A stretch of DNA of 24,199 nt from JBBSHJ01 sp038253135 (lineage in GTDB: Bacteria > Actinomycetota > Actinomycetes > Mycobacteriales > QHCD01), in the NCBI GenBank assembly GCA_038253135.1, contig JBBSHJ010000049.1, positions 1 through 24,199 of the forward strand. Direction: 5' to 3'. This document shows positions 1 to 7,028 of this stretch, one piece after another. A model generated the notes under the pieces. It saw nothing but the letters and a program-made list of their open reading frames with translations. It did no database searches and was not told the DNA's origin. How positions within the stretch are numbered: position 1 is the first letter of the stretch; each line of letters starts with the position of its first letter. The translations under genes were made by a program, and so were the position numbers.

Positions 1-158
1 CGTCATATTGGGTTGGGCGACCGTCGATTGGCCGCAAACTCGTGCCCCGTGTTTCTGCTGGGTCGGCCCTCACCTGTCTGTTCTGACAGACGAGGTCAGC
101 GCTCGGATAAATGCATGGTGACCTGGGTCCGCGCCGTGAGGTTCCTGCTTTGTGCGTG
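1..158. other. Left-edge non-coding stretch
   Basis: No convincing gene is visible here. GC is lower than in most of the window. A 6-bp inverted repeat (GTCTGT/ACAGAC, 4-base loop, 76-91) is present but too short to name. The stretch lies just downstream of the phosphotransferase relic and may share its foreign origin. Confidence 0.4.
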
Positions 159-1018
159 TTACGAAGTCTGCCGATAGTCGGCGATCGTTTGTGCCAATAT
201 GCATGGCCCGGTTGCTGCTACAGGGTGGCCCGTCCCACGATATTTGCGTAGCACGCCGAGCGCCGCACTTAATGCGTATCCTCGACCGCGCATCCAGGTG
301 TCGTCATCGACACCGGATGCTTCGCGGAACAATGGCCGTGTCTTTGCAGACAGCAACGCCCAAGGCGGCAGCATGTCGATGGCCGGATTGCCTGCACCCA
401 TTAAGTCGAAATCAATCACCGCAGACAGCCTGCCTCGGTCAGCCATGAGATTCATTGGAAACAAGTCCCCGTGAATCCATACCGAGCGACGGCACGATGG
501 GGCAGCTACCGCGCTCTCCCATACAGCAGTCGCCAGCGCGTCGTCCACCAAGCCTTCCGCGCTGAGGACATTGATATCACAGAAGACGTTGCTGCCGTCG
601 CCGTGTAAACGGTTGGGGCGCAATGAGGCCGGCGCTCCAGTGATCTCGATGTCCTGCAGCGCAGCCACAAGCTGACCAAGCCGCACCGCAACATCTACCG
701 GGTCGACATCCTGCTGGCTATCCAGACCTCCTCCACTGGCCCACCGGATGCCGCCCACGGACGGGGAAACGCCTCATCGGGTGCGCCCGCGGCGACCGGC
801 ACCGGTACGGCCAGCGGCACCTGCGCGGCCAGCTGCGGCAACCACCTCAGTTCGACATCCATTGCCGCTACCGTCCTCCGATGGCGCGGGAGACGCGCCA
901 CCAGGTAATCACCCAGACGGAACAGCGTGTTGCCGGTCCCAGCGGAAGGCCCCATAGTGACGGCACGGTCAGCCCAACGCGGAACTGCGTGCTCACCAAA
1001 CGAGCGGGGACACCTCAC
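159..1018 (-). pseudogene. Aminoglycoside phosphotransferase (APH) family gene, frameshifted
   Basis: This is a relic or disrupted gene of the APH kinase family, which transfers phosphate from ATP to small hydroxylated substrates. The N-terminal part (1018 down to about 750) carries the ATP-lobe signature SAGTGNTLFRLGDYLV and a VPVPVAAGAP segment. The C-terminal part (about 750 to 159) carries the Brenner-type catalytic motif HGDLFPMN, the metal-binding segment VIDFDLMGAGNPAID and a normal family ending (MRGRGYALSAAL). The halves are in different frames. Inserting one base in the GCGGC stretch near 750-755 would restore P-W-x-x-I-R-W, the expected continuation. The first 10 or so family residues are replaced by an atypical stretch, and no ATG lies in frame upstream; the GTG at 1018 is only nominal. 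GC and codon use are lower than in neighbours, suggesting transfer. A sequencing error is the alternative explanation for the shift. Confidence 0.8.
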
Positions 1019-1074
1019 CGGGTGCGTCCCACCGACGGCGAACCGCGCTCATCCGATCGGTCCCGTCCTCTGCC

Positions 1075-1953
1075 TTATCGGGGCCGACCGTCACGGGACT
1101 CGGAAAGGTCGAATCCGGAAGTGGACGCCGACGCCGGCCGGGCCAGGTTGAGGCGGGTGAAGGCGAGCGCCTCGGCCAGGTCAGCCTCCCGCTCACTGCG
1201 GCTGATCGCGCGACGGGTGTTGACCTCGACCACGACGGCGCCGCCGAATCCGCTGCCGGCCACCCGCTGCAGGATCTCCGCGCACGGCTGGGTCCCGCGC
1301 CCGGGCACCAGATGCTCGTCCTTCCCGCTCCCGGACCCGTCGCCGACATGCAGGTGCACGAGGCGGTCGCCCATCGCGTCGTACATCGCCAGCGCATCCG
1401 ACTGCGCGGTCGCGGTGTGCGACAGGTCGAGCGTGAGATTGCGGAAGGTGCCGGTCACCGGGGACCAGTCCGGTGCGTAGGCCGACACCTCCCGGCCCTT
1501 GACCCGCAACGGGAACATGTTCTCGATCGCGAAGGCGACGCCGGTCTCCTCCTCGAGCGCGCTGATGGTCCGCTCGAAGCCGCGGGCATAGTCGAACTGC
1601 CACCGAAAAGGCGGATGTACGACGACAGTCGAGGCTCCGAAGAGCCGCGCGGCCTCGGCGGAGCGCTCGAGTTTGGCGACCGGATCGGCACCCCAGACCC
1701 GCTGGGTGATGACGAGGCACGGCGCGTGAATGGCCAGGACCCGGACCTGGTAATGGTCGGCCAGCCGCCGCAACGCATCGATGTCCTGGCTGACCGGGTC
1801 GGTCCAGACCATGATCTCAATGCCGTCATAGCCGAGCCGTTTGGCCAGCTCGAAGGCCGTGGCCGTCGATTCGGGATAGACCGACGCGCTGGCCAGGCCG
1901 ACCGGCAAGGACCGAGCGGTGGTGGCGGTGGGTCGCGGGTGCTGTCCGGGCAC
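1075..1953 (-). CDS. Sugar phosphate isomerase/epimerase (AP endonuclease 2-like TIM barrel)
   Basis: A 292-residue protein of the xylose-isomerase-like TIM-barrel superfamily (Pfam AP_endonuc_2), positional counterpart of M. tuberculosis Rv0498. Visible barrel motifs are GYDGIEIMVWTDP early on, LAIHAPCLVI, TVVVHPPFRW, the acidic strand VAFAIENMFPL, LTLDLSHTA, LVHLHVGDGSG and a late VVVEVN. The His, Glu and Asp residues in these strands are the usual metal ligands of the fold. Substrate cannot be read from sequence, so the name stays generic. The GTG at 1953 is preferred because a TAGCCT hexamer lies 6 bases upstream, fitting a leaderless transcript. It follows the NUDIX gene by 20 bases on the same strand, so it could also be read through from the ppx operon. 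The last 25 residues are unstructured and Ser/Arg-rich. Confidence 0.85.
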   Translation of the reverse strand: MPGQHPRPTATTARSLPVGLASASVYPESTATAFELAKRLGYDGIEIMVWTDPVSQDIDALRRLADHYQVRVLAIHAPCLVITQRVWGADPVAKLERSAEAARLFGASTVVVHPPFRWQFDYARGFERTISALEEETGVAFAIENMFPLRVKGREVSAYAPDWSPVTGTFRNLTLDLSHTATAQSDALAMYDAMGDRLVHLHVGDGSGSGKDEHLVPGRGTQPCAEILQRVAGSGFGGAVVVEVNTRRAISRSEREADLAEALAFTRLNLARPASASTSGFDLSESRDGRPR

Positions 1954-1959
1954 GGTCCA

Positions 1960-1965
1960 AGGCTA
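1960..1965 (-). promoter_or_regulatory. Candidate -10 box for the TIM-barrel isomerase gene
   Basis: On the minus strand TAGCCT is followed by 6 bases and then the GTG start at 1953. This TANNNT spacing is typical of leaderless actinobacterial transcripts. No clear -35 was identified. Confidence 0.4.
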
Positions 1966-1973
1966 CGGGGAGG

Positions 1974-2627
1974 TCAGTCCGTCACGGCCGGGCGCGACGG
2001 CTCGGCGGCGTAGGTGAGCGCCAGGCGGAGCTGCGCCTCGGTGGTACGCCGGGCCGACAGCGGCGGCAGGTCATCGAGGCCGAAGAACCCCACGTCGGTG
2101 GTCTCCTCGTCGAGCCCGGCCTGCGGCTCGCCGCCCGCGTCCTCGGTGCAGATGAAAAACAGCTTCCAGATGTGAAACGGCGGTCCGCCGTCGAGGTGCC
2201 CGTTGCTGATCACGCCGTCGTGCACGAAGGCCAGCCGGTCCGCCCGCACCGCAAGTCCGGCCTCCTCGGCGAATTCCCGCTCGACGGCGACCCGCGGGGT
2301 GTCGAGCACGTCGGCCCATCCACCAGGCAACGTCCAGCACCGGTCGGCCGCCTCCTGCACCAGCAGGATCCGGTCGTTCCGCACGAGTACGCCGCGGACG
2401 TCGACGTGCGGCGTGGCGTAGCCGCCGTCGATCTCGAGCCGGCTCAGGATCTCCTCGGGCGCGGTGCCGACCAGCGCCGCCTGGATCTCCGCGGCGATCT
2501 CGGCCAACCGGGCGAACCGCTTGACGTCGTACCTGTCCCGCGCGAAGGCGTTTCCGGTCTGCGCCATCGCCGCGAGTTCGAGCCCGAGCCGACGCAACCG
2601 CCGGGCGGGCAGCTCCTCCCCCGTCAC
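1974..2627 (-). CDS. NUDIX hydrolase with N-terminal helical domain
   Basis: A 217-residue hydrolase expected to cleave a nucleoside diphosphate linked to another moiety. Residues about 10-55 (LRRLGLELAAMAQTG, then YDVKRFARLAEIA) match the helical N-terminal domain seen in a subset of NUDIX enzymes (Pfam PF12535). The NUDIX box follows: GGWADVLD, then REFAEEAGL. The first conserved Glu of GX5EX7REUXEEXGU is Asp here, while the catalytic REFAEE core is intact. The start is placed at GTG 2627 because it overlaps the ppx TGA as GTGA, a translational-coupling arrangement; an ORF open back to 2678 would overlap ppx by 55 bases. The M. tuberculosis block, as I recall it, has no NUDIX gene here, so this is probably a lineage-specific insertion. 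Exact substrate unknown. Confidence 0.85.
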   Translation of the reverse strand: MTGEELPARRLRRLGLELAAMAQTGNAFARDRYDVKRFARLAEIAAEIQAALVGTAPEEILSRLEIDGGYATPHVDVRGVLVRNDRILLVQEAADRCWTLPGGWADVLDTPRVAVEREFAEEAGLAVRADRLAFVHDGVISNGHLDGGPPFHIWKLFFICTEDAGGEPQAGLDEETTDVGFFGLDDLPPLSARRTTEAQLRLALTYAAEPSRPAVTD

Positions 2628-3553
2628 TGCTCGATCCAGTCGAGCCGGCGGAGAATGACACCCTCCCGCAGTGCCCACGGACAGATCTCCAGCGTTTCCA
2701 GGCCAAAATTACGCATTGCTGCCTCCGCAACGATCGCTCCACCGAGCAGCTGATGGGCGCGGGCCGAGGACACGCCCTCCAGCCCGGCCAGGTCGGCGGG
2801 GCTCATCCGGGCGATGAAGGAGATCACCTGCCGCAGCCCGGCCACCGACAAGGTCCGCGGCACCCACGGTCCGGCGCTCGAGGGTGCCGCGCCGGTCAGG
2901 CGGGCGAGCGAGCGGAAGGTCTTCGACGTCGCCGCGCACCGGTCGGCCGGGCCGTATTTCCGGACCTTGCCGACCGCCCGGGCCAGCTGGCTGTCGACGT
3001 AATCGCGCAGCTCCGCGATCTGCGCTCGCGACGGCGTGCCCCCGGACAGCCGCTCCCGGGTCAGCCGCCCGGCGCCCAGCGGCAGCGACAGCGCGACATC
3101 GGGATCCTCATCGATCCCGGTGGCGATCTCCAGGGAGCCGCCGCCGATGTCGAAATCGAGCAGCCGTCCGGCGCTCCATCCGAACCACCGCCGCACCGCC
3201 AGGAAGGTCAGCCGGGCCTCGTCGGTGCCGGACAGCACATCGAGCGTCACGCCGGTCTCGCGGTAAACGCGGTCGAGCACCTTCGCCGAATTCGTGGCGT
3301 CGCGGACGGCGGAGGTGGCGAACGGCAACAGGTCGTCGCACCGCAGCCGCGCCGCCTCGATCCGCGCCGCCTCGACCGCCTCGACCAGCGCGTTCGCGCC
3401 GTCCCTGGCCAGCCGCCCGTCCTTGCGCACGTGCTCGGCCAGCCGCAGGATCCGCTTGTCGGAATGCATCGGCGTCGGATGCGCACCACGGTGCGCGTCG
3501 ACGACGAGCAGGTGCACCGTGTTGGAGCCGACATCGAGCACACCCAGCCGCAT
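2624..3553 (-). CDS. ppx: Exopolyphosphatase / Ppx-GppA phosphatase
   Basis: A 309-residue member of the Ppx/GppA family of the ASKHA fold, which hydrolyses inorganic polyphosphate and/or pppGpp. It is the positional counterpart of Rv0496 (Ppx1). Family motifs appear in order: the phosphate-1 loop LDVGSNTVHLLVVD at the N-terminus, LLPFATSAVRDATN, LSGTDEARLTF, the phosphate-2 loop DFDIGGGSLEIATG, LPLGAGRLTRE and the C-terminal WALREGVILRRLDW. It lacks the HD domain of longer Ppx proteins, as short actinobacterial members do. The start at 3553 is supported by a TACGCT hexamer 7 bases upstream. Its stop overlaps the NUDIX start by 4 bases. Proximity to senX3-regX3 fits a role in phosphate and polyphosphate balance. 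Confidence 0.92.
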   Translation of the reverse strand: MRLGVLDVGSNTVHLLVVDAHRGAHPTPMHSDKRILRLAEHVRKDGRLARDGANALVEAVEAARIEAARLRCDDLLPFATSAVRDATNSAKVLDRVYRETGVTLDVLSGTDEARLTFLAVRRWFGWSAGRLLDFDIGGGSLEIATGIDEDPDVALSLPLGAGRLTRERLSGGTPSRAQIAELRDYVDSQLARAVGKVRKYGPADRCAATSKTFRSLARLTGAAPSSAGPWVPRTLSVAGLRQVISFIARMSPADLAGLEGVSSARAHQLLGGAIVAEAAMRNFGLETLEICPWALREGVILRRLDWIEQ

Positions 3554-3560
3554 TCACCGC

Positions 3561-3566
3561 AGCGTA
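3561..3566 (-). promoter_or_regulatory. Candidate -10 box for ppx
   Basis: TACGCT on the minus strand is followed by 7 bases and then ATG 3553, the spacing expected when transcription begins at the start codon. Confidence 0.4.
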
Positions 3567-3725
3567 TCGGGCGAATGCGCCGAGGGTTGTCTCACCGCTT
3601 CGTGGCCGTGCGTTACGACAGCGCCGGCGACGCCGCCTTCCGCCTCGCGTTCCGCCGACGCGGGCTGCTGGCCGCCGGGGCCATCGCTGCGGCCGGTCCG
3701 CTCGCCCGCTCCGGTGCGATGACCG

Positions 3726-3731
3726 TAGAGT
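3726..3731 (+). promoter_or_regulatory. Candidate -10 box for the Rv0495c-like gene
   Basis: TAGAGT is followed by 7 bases and then GTG 3739, suggesting a leaderless message. The 185-base region shared with ppx holds both divergent -10 candidates; I see no operator-like repeat in it. Confidence 0.4.
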
Positions 3732-3738
3732 TCCGGCC

Positions 3739-4530
3739 GTGCCGAGAAGCAGCAAGGGCAGGCCGCGCCGGTCCGGCGCCCGCGAGGTCGGTCTCGACTT
3801 CGCCCGCGAGTGGATCGAATTCGCCGATCCCGACGACGCGACGCAGGTCATCCGGGCCGACCTGACCTGGTTGTGCTCCCGGTGGACGTGCGTGTTCGGT
3901 TCGACCTGCCAGGGCGTCGTCGGGATCGCGGAGCAGGGCTGCTGCAGCCACGGCGCCTTCTTCACCGACGAGGACGACGAGAAACGAGTCACGAAGGCCG
4001 CGATGGAGCTCGACGCGACGACGTGGCAACACGCGAAGGTCGCTGCCCGCAAGGGAATCGCGGTTAAGGACTCCCTCGGCGACGAGCCGGATCATCGCCG
4101 GACCCGGCGGGTCGATGGCGCCTGCATCTTCCTCAACGCCCCCGATTTCTCCGGCGGCGGCTGTGCCCTGCACGGGCTCGCGCTGCGCACCGGCCGCCAT
4201 CCGCTCGAGACCAAGCCGGACGTGTGCTGGCAGCTGCCGATCCGGCGCGAGCAGGCCTGGGTCGAGCGGCCCGACGGGACCAAGGTCCTCGTCTCCACGA
4301 TCACCGAATTCGACCGGCGCGCATGGGGCGAGGGCGGGCACGACCTGCACTGGTGGTGCACATCCTCTTCCGACGCGCACGTCGGCACCGAGGCGCTCTA
4401 CGAGTCCTACCGGCCCGAGCTCACCGCGCTGATCGGGCGTACGGCGTACGACGAGCTCGCGCGCCTCGCGGCCGCCCGGCTCGAGGCGGGTCTGGTCGCA
4501 CCGCACCCCGCCGGCCACGCCGGGGGTTGA
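3739..4530 (+). CDS. Conserved cysteine-rich protein, Rv0495c-like
   Basis: A 263-residue protein of a conserved actinobacterial family whose M. tuberculosis member (Rv0495c) sits in the same neighbourhood. Function is unknown. Cysteines cluster in a CSRWTCVFGSTCQG block followed by GCCSHGAFF (about residues 46-70), then recur as ACIFLN, GGCALHGLAL, DVCWQLP and WWCTSS. The pattern of an early Cys cluster followed by a C-x(n)-C-x2-H-type block and a later Cys near a conserved proline recalls YkgJ-type metal-chelating domains, so iron or zinc binding is plausible but unproven. The basic N-terminus (SSKGRPRRSG) has no signal peptide or membrane segment, so the protein is likely cytoplasmic. GTG 3739 is chosen because of the -10 hexamer 7 bases upstream and because the conserved region starts immediately after it; the frame is open far upstream only by GC bias. 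Confidence 0.85.
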   Translation: MPRSSKGRPRRSGAREVGLDFAREWIEFADPDDATQVIRADLTWLCSRWTCVFGSTCQGVVGIAEQGCCSHGAFFTDEDDEKRVTKAAMELDATTWQHAKVAARKGIAVKDSLGDEPDHRRTRRVDGACIFLNAPDFSGGGCALHGLALRTGRHPLETKPDVCWQLPIRREQAWVERPDGTKVLVSTITEFDRRAWGEGGHDLHWWCTSSSDAHVGTEALYESYRPELTALIGRTAYDELARLAAARLEAGLVAPHPAGHAGG

Positions 4531-4554
4531 GCCCGTTCACCCGCCCAGTTCTTG

Positions 4555-4614
4555 CGACTTGCCACTTGTGGTCGCCCGAAGCCAAGACTGATGCCAACCA
4601 GATGTGGCAAGTCG
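4555..4614. repeat. 11-bp perfect inverted repeat with 38-base interior
   Basis: CGACTTGCCAC at 4555-4565 is the exact reverse complement of GTGGCAAGTCG at 4604-4614. The interior contains a second small palindrome (CCACTTGTGG, 4562-4571). The right arm begins 4 bases beyond the last recognisable codon of the MDR stump, and the left arm lies 24 bases after the Rv0495c-like stop. It could be a bidirectional terminator for two converging genes, though there is no T-run, or the remains of a tiny mobile element. Confidence 0.6.
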
Positions 4615-4618
4615 GCGG

Positions 4619-4756
4619 CGACAGGAACGAGTTGCGGATCAGCACCTCGCCCGGCGCAGGGTCCGCCGGCTCGACCTCGGCCAGCGCGAAATTGCCGCAC
4701 TCCGGCCCGACCGTCATCCGGCTGGCCAGCCGGATCTCCTTGCCGTGATGGGTCAT
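4619..4756 (-). pseudogene. MDR-family NADP-dependent oxidoreductase, N-terminal stump only
   Basis: The first 46 codons encode the start of a medium-chain (CurA/YncB-type) NADP-dependent oxidoreductase: EIRLASRMT, then NFALAEVEPADPAPGEVLIRNSFLS, ending just before the family's usual DPYMRGRM. After Ser46 similarity stops at once and the frame runs into the 11-bp inverted repeat and then antisense of the neighbouring gene. A complete family member is about 330-340 residues, so roughly 85 percent is missing. ATG 4756 overlaps the regX3 stop as ATGA, so the gene was once coupled to regX3, and ribosomes may still enter it. The Cys at position 20 and Met at 14 are unusual for the family and may be decay. 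Family assignment is by recall of motifs. Confidence 0.65.
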
Positions 4757-5433
4757 GACTCGTACTTGTAGCCGAGCCCCCGCACCGTCAGCAAATGCTT
4801 GGGCCGGGCCGGATCCGCCTCGATCTTGGCCCGCAACCGCTTGACGTGCACGTCGAGCGTCTTGGTGTCACCGACGTAGTCGGCCCCCCAGACGCGGTCG
4901 ATCAGCTGGCCCCTGGTGAGCACTCGTCCGGCGTTGCGGACGAGCAGCTCGAGCAGGTCGAACTCCTTGAGCGGCAACGAGATCTCATCGCCGCTGACCG
5001 TCACGACATGCCGATCGGTGTCGACGCGCACCGGTCCCGCCTCGATCGCGGCCGGGGCCAGCTCCGCGGGCTCGGTACGCCGCCGGAGCACCGCGCGGAT
5101 CCGGGCCACCAGCTCCCGCGACGAGAACGGCTTGGTGACGTAATCATCCGCACCGAGCTCCAGCCCGACGACCTTGTCGACCTCGCTGTCCCGCGCGGTC
5201 AGCATGATGATCGGCACCGACGACTTCTGCCGCAGGACCCGGCACACCTCGGTGCCCGGCGTACCGGGCAGCATGAGATCGAGGAGTACGACGTCGGGGC
5301 CGCGCCGGTCGAACTGGCTCAACGCGTCCGGGCCGGTTGAGGCCACATCGACGTCGAAGCCCTCCCGCCGGAGCATGTAGGACAGTGCCTCGGAGAACGA
5401 CTCCTCATCCTCCACAACGAGTACGCGTGTCAC
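4753..5433 (-). CDS. regX3: Two-component response regulator RegX3 (OmpR/PhoB family)
   Basis: A 226-residue response regulator that, once phosphorylated by SenX3, controls phosphate-starvation genes. The receiver domain (about 1-118) shows the acidic pocket E8-D9, phospho-acceptor D52 in VVLLDLMLP, T79 in IIMLTARD and K101 in DDYVTKPFS. The winged-helix effector domain (about 130-226) shows ISLPLKEFDLLELLV, the recognition region TLDVHVKRLRAKIE and the terminal TVRGLGYKYE. Identity as RegX3 rather than a generic OmpR regulator rests on the senX3 partner, the phoU neighbour and the wider conserved order. GTG 5433 overlaps the senX3 TGA as GTGA, implying coupled synthesis. In mycobacteria the pair is separated by a repeat-containing gap, absent here. 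Confidence 0.94.
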   Translation of the reverse strand: MTRVLVVEDEESFSEALSYMLRREGFDVDVASTGPDALSQFDRRGPDVVLLDLMLPGTPGTEVCRVLRQKSSVPIIMLTARDSEVDKVVGLELGADDYVTKPFSSRELVARIRAVLRRRTEPAELAPAAIEAGPVRVDTDRHVVTVSGDEISLPLKEFDLLELLVRNAGRVLTRGQLIDRVWGADYVGDTKTLDVHVKRLRAKIEADPARPKHLLTVRGLGYKYES

Positions 5434-6824
5434 GCCTTACCTCTCGTCGATTCCTGCATTCCTTCTGTCACTGGCGGGTGCTGCCGGTGCGGTCTACGGC
5501 CGGCCGCGGGCCTAGCGCCGCCAGCGCCGCCGGCGCCGCCGGCGGCGTCCTCCGCGCCGGCGTCGGTCCCGCCCGGTTGCCGCACCGCGGGCAGCCGCAA
5601 CGTGAAGGTGGAGCCGGCGCCCTCGACACTCCACACCTGCACGTCGCCGCCGTGGTTGGTGGCGATGTGCTTCACGATCGACAGCCCGAGGCCGGTGCCG
5701 CCGGTCGCCCGCGATCGGGCCGGGTCGGCGCGATAGAACCGCTCGAAGATCCGCTCCAGATCGGATTCGGCGATGCCGATCCCGCGGTCGGCGACGGAGA
5801 TCTCGACGTACGCCGTCCCGTCCGACGGCCCGTCGACCGCGTCGTTGGCCCTCGCGTCGACCCGCGTGCCAGCCGTCGAGTAACGCTCGCGGACATCCGG
5901 ATCGGCGATCGTGCGGGACCGGGAGCCGACGGCGACCTTGGTCTGCGGTGGGCTGTAGGCGATCGCGTTGCCGACCAGGTTGACGATCGCCGTGGTGAGC
6001 TGCGCGTGGTCGCCGATTACGGTGAGGCCCCCGGACCCGCCGGCGACGATCGTGATGCCGGCCGATTCGGCGGCCGCCCGGGTCTGCTCGAGCGCCTCGG
6101 CGATCACCGCATCGACCGAGACCGGGTTCGGCGCCGGCAGCGGGTCGGCGCCCTCGAGTCGGGACAGGTCGATCAGCTCGGCGATGGTGCGCGCGAGCCG
6201 CTGGCCCTCCTGCCCCATGCGGGTGGCGAAGCGGCGTACCGCGTCCGGATCGCCGGACGCCTCCTCCATCGCCTCGGAGAGCAACATCAGGGCGCCGACC
6301 GGCGTCTTGAGCTCATGGCTGATATTCGCGACGAAGTCCCGGCGCACCGCCGCGAGCCGCCGGGCCTCGGACACGTCATCGAGGAAGACGGCGATCTGGC
6401 CGGAGGCGTCCAGCGGTACGACGGACAGCCGGAAGACGCGCCCATCGCGCCGAGCCCGGCCGGTGCCGATCTCGCTCGTGACGTCCTGGGTGTGCCCTGT
6501 TGCGCGGGCGAGACGGACCAGCCGCTGGATCTCGGGCTGCACGATCCTCCCGTCGCGGAGCACCCCGAGATCGTGGGCGGCGAGGTTGCCCAGCAGCACC
6601 GTGTCGCTGCTGTCGACCACCACCATGCCGATGCGCATAGCGCCGAGCAGGCGTCGTACGACGTCGTCGTCCACCCGCGCTCCCGGCGCCCCGGTGATCC
6701 CGGCCGCCGCCGGCTCGGCCCGCCGGTCCGGATAGCGATGCCGTCGACCCAGCCACAGGCCGATGGCCAGTGCGGCCAGCGCGACTGCGACCACTGCGAT
6801 CGTCCATCCGATCGTCTGCGACAC
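5430..6824 (-). CDS. senX3: Sensor histidine kinase SenX3
   Basis: A 464-residue membrane sensor kinase, partner of RegX3 and probably held in check by PhoU and phosphate transport. Residues about 6-26 form one transmembrane helix followed by a basic stop-transfer stretch (GRRHRYPDRR). A PAS-like domain spans about 55-150. The HisKA dimerisation domain contains H170 in FVANISHELKTPVG. The ATPase domain has the N box NLVGNAIAYSP, G1 box DRGIGIAESD, F box FERFYR and G2 box GGTGLGLSIVKH. About 30 extra residues lie between the N and G1 boxes compared with mycobacterial SenX3, and there is a low-complexity Gly/Ala/Arg tail after the ATPase. GTG 6824 is chosen because it immediately precedes the membrane helix and has TACGAT 6 bases upstream; the open frame further upstream is antisense to phoU. 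Confidence 0.93.
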   Translation of the reverse strand: MSQTIGWTIAVVAVALAALAIGLWLGRRHRYPDRRAEPAAAGITGAPGARVDDDVVRRLLGAMRIGMVVVDSSDTVLLGNLAAHDLGVLRDGRIVQPEIQRLVRLARATGHTQDVTSEIGTGRARRDGRVFRLSVVPLDASGQIAVFLDDVSEARRLAAVRRDFVANISHELKTPVGALMLLSEAMEEASGDPDAVRRFATRMGQEGQRLARTIAELIDLSRLEGADPLPAPNPVSVDAVIAEALEQTRAAAESAGITIVAGGSGGLTVIGDHAQLTTAIVNLVGNAIAYSPPQTKVAVGSRSRTIADPDVRERYSTAGTRVDARANDAVDGPSDGTAYVEISVADRGIGIAESDLERIFERFYRADPARSRATGGTGLGLSIVKHIATNHGGDVQVWSVEGAGSTFTLRLPAVRQPGGTDAGAEDAAGGAGGAGGARPAAGRRPHRQHPPVTEGMQESTRGKA

Positions 6825-6830
6825 ACCAGA

Positions 6831-6836
6831 ATCGTA
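6831..6836 (-). promoter_or_regulatory. Candidate -10 box for senX3
   Basis: TACGAT lies 6 bases before the senX3 GTG start on the minus strand, suggesting a leaderless senX3-regX3 transcript. No good -35 was found, consistent with an activator-dependent promoter. Confidence 0.4.
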
Positions 6837-6895
6837 GGCGCGTGCGGCTCGCGAGCGGCCAGGCGGCCGGTCACCGGTCGTGCGCGCGCGACAAT

Positions 6896-6928
6896 GTTCA
6901 CGGGACGTACGGGCGGTGTTCACGCACA
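6896..6928 (+). promoter_or_regulatory. Candidate PHO box (three 11-bp direct-repeat units)
   Basis: GTTCACG occurs at 6896-6902 and again at 6918-6924, exactly 22 bases apart. The 11 bases between begin with GTACGGG, so three consecutive 11-base units can be laid out. Actinobacterial PhoP/RegX3 sites are built from such 11-base units with a GTTCACC-like core. The array lies between senX3 and phoU, about 100-130 bases upstream of the phoU ATG and 70-105 upstream of the senX3 start, and its units point toward phoU. Confidence 0.6.
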
Positions 6929-7028
6929 GACCCACCGCGGTGCGGCTTCGGAGCGCACCCTGCCGGATGCGTCCCGAGACCACGGCGGACCGCCACGCCG
7001 TCGCGACGGAACCACACACAGGAGCAGC

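Noticed and set aside
170..182. GCCGA/TCGGC inverted repeat as a terminator
   Set aside because: It lies within the last codons of the APH relic, has only 5 pairs and no T-run.
2753..3865. Long plus-strand open frame opposite ppx
   Set aside because: It is antisense to a clear Ppx/GppA gene, has Arg/Gly/Pro-biased composition and no recognisable domain; a GC-bias shadow.
5514..5560. GCC/GGC-rich repeat in the senX3 3' end as a mobile repeat
   Set aside because: It is in frame and encodes a Gly/Ala tail, simple low-complexity coding sequence.
5337..7028. Long plus-strand open frame leading into phoU
   Set aside because: Only the part from ATG 7029 is PhoU. The rest is antisense to senX3 with shadow composition, and 7029 has its own Shine-Dalgarno.
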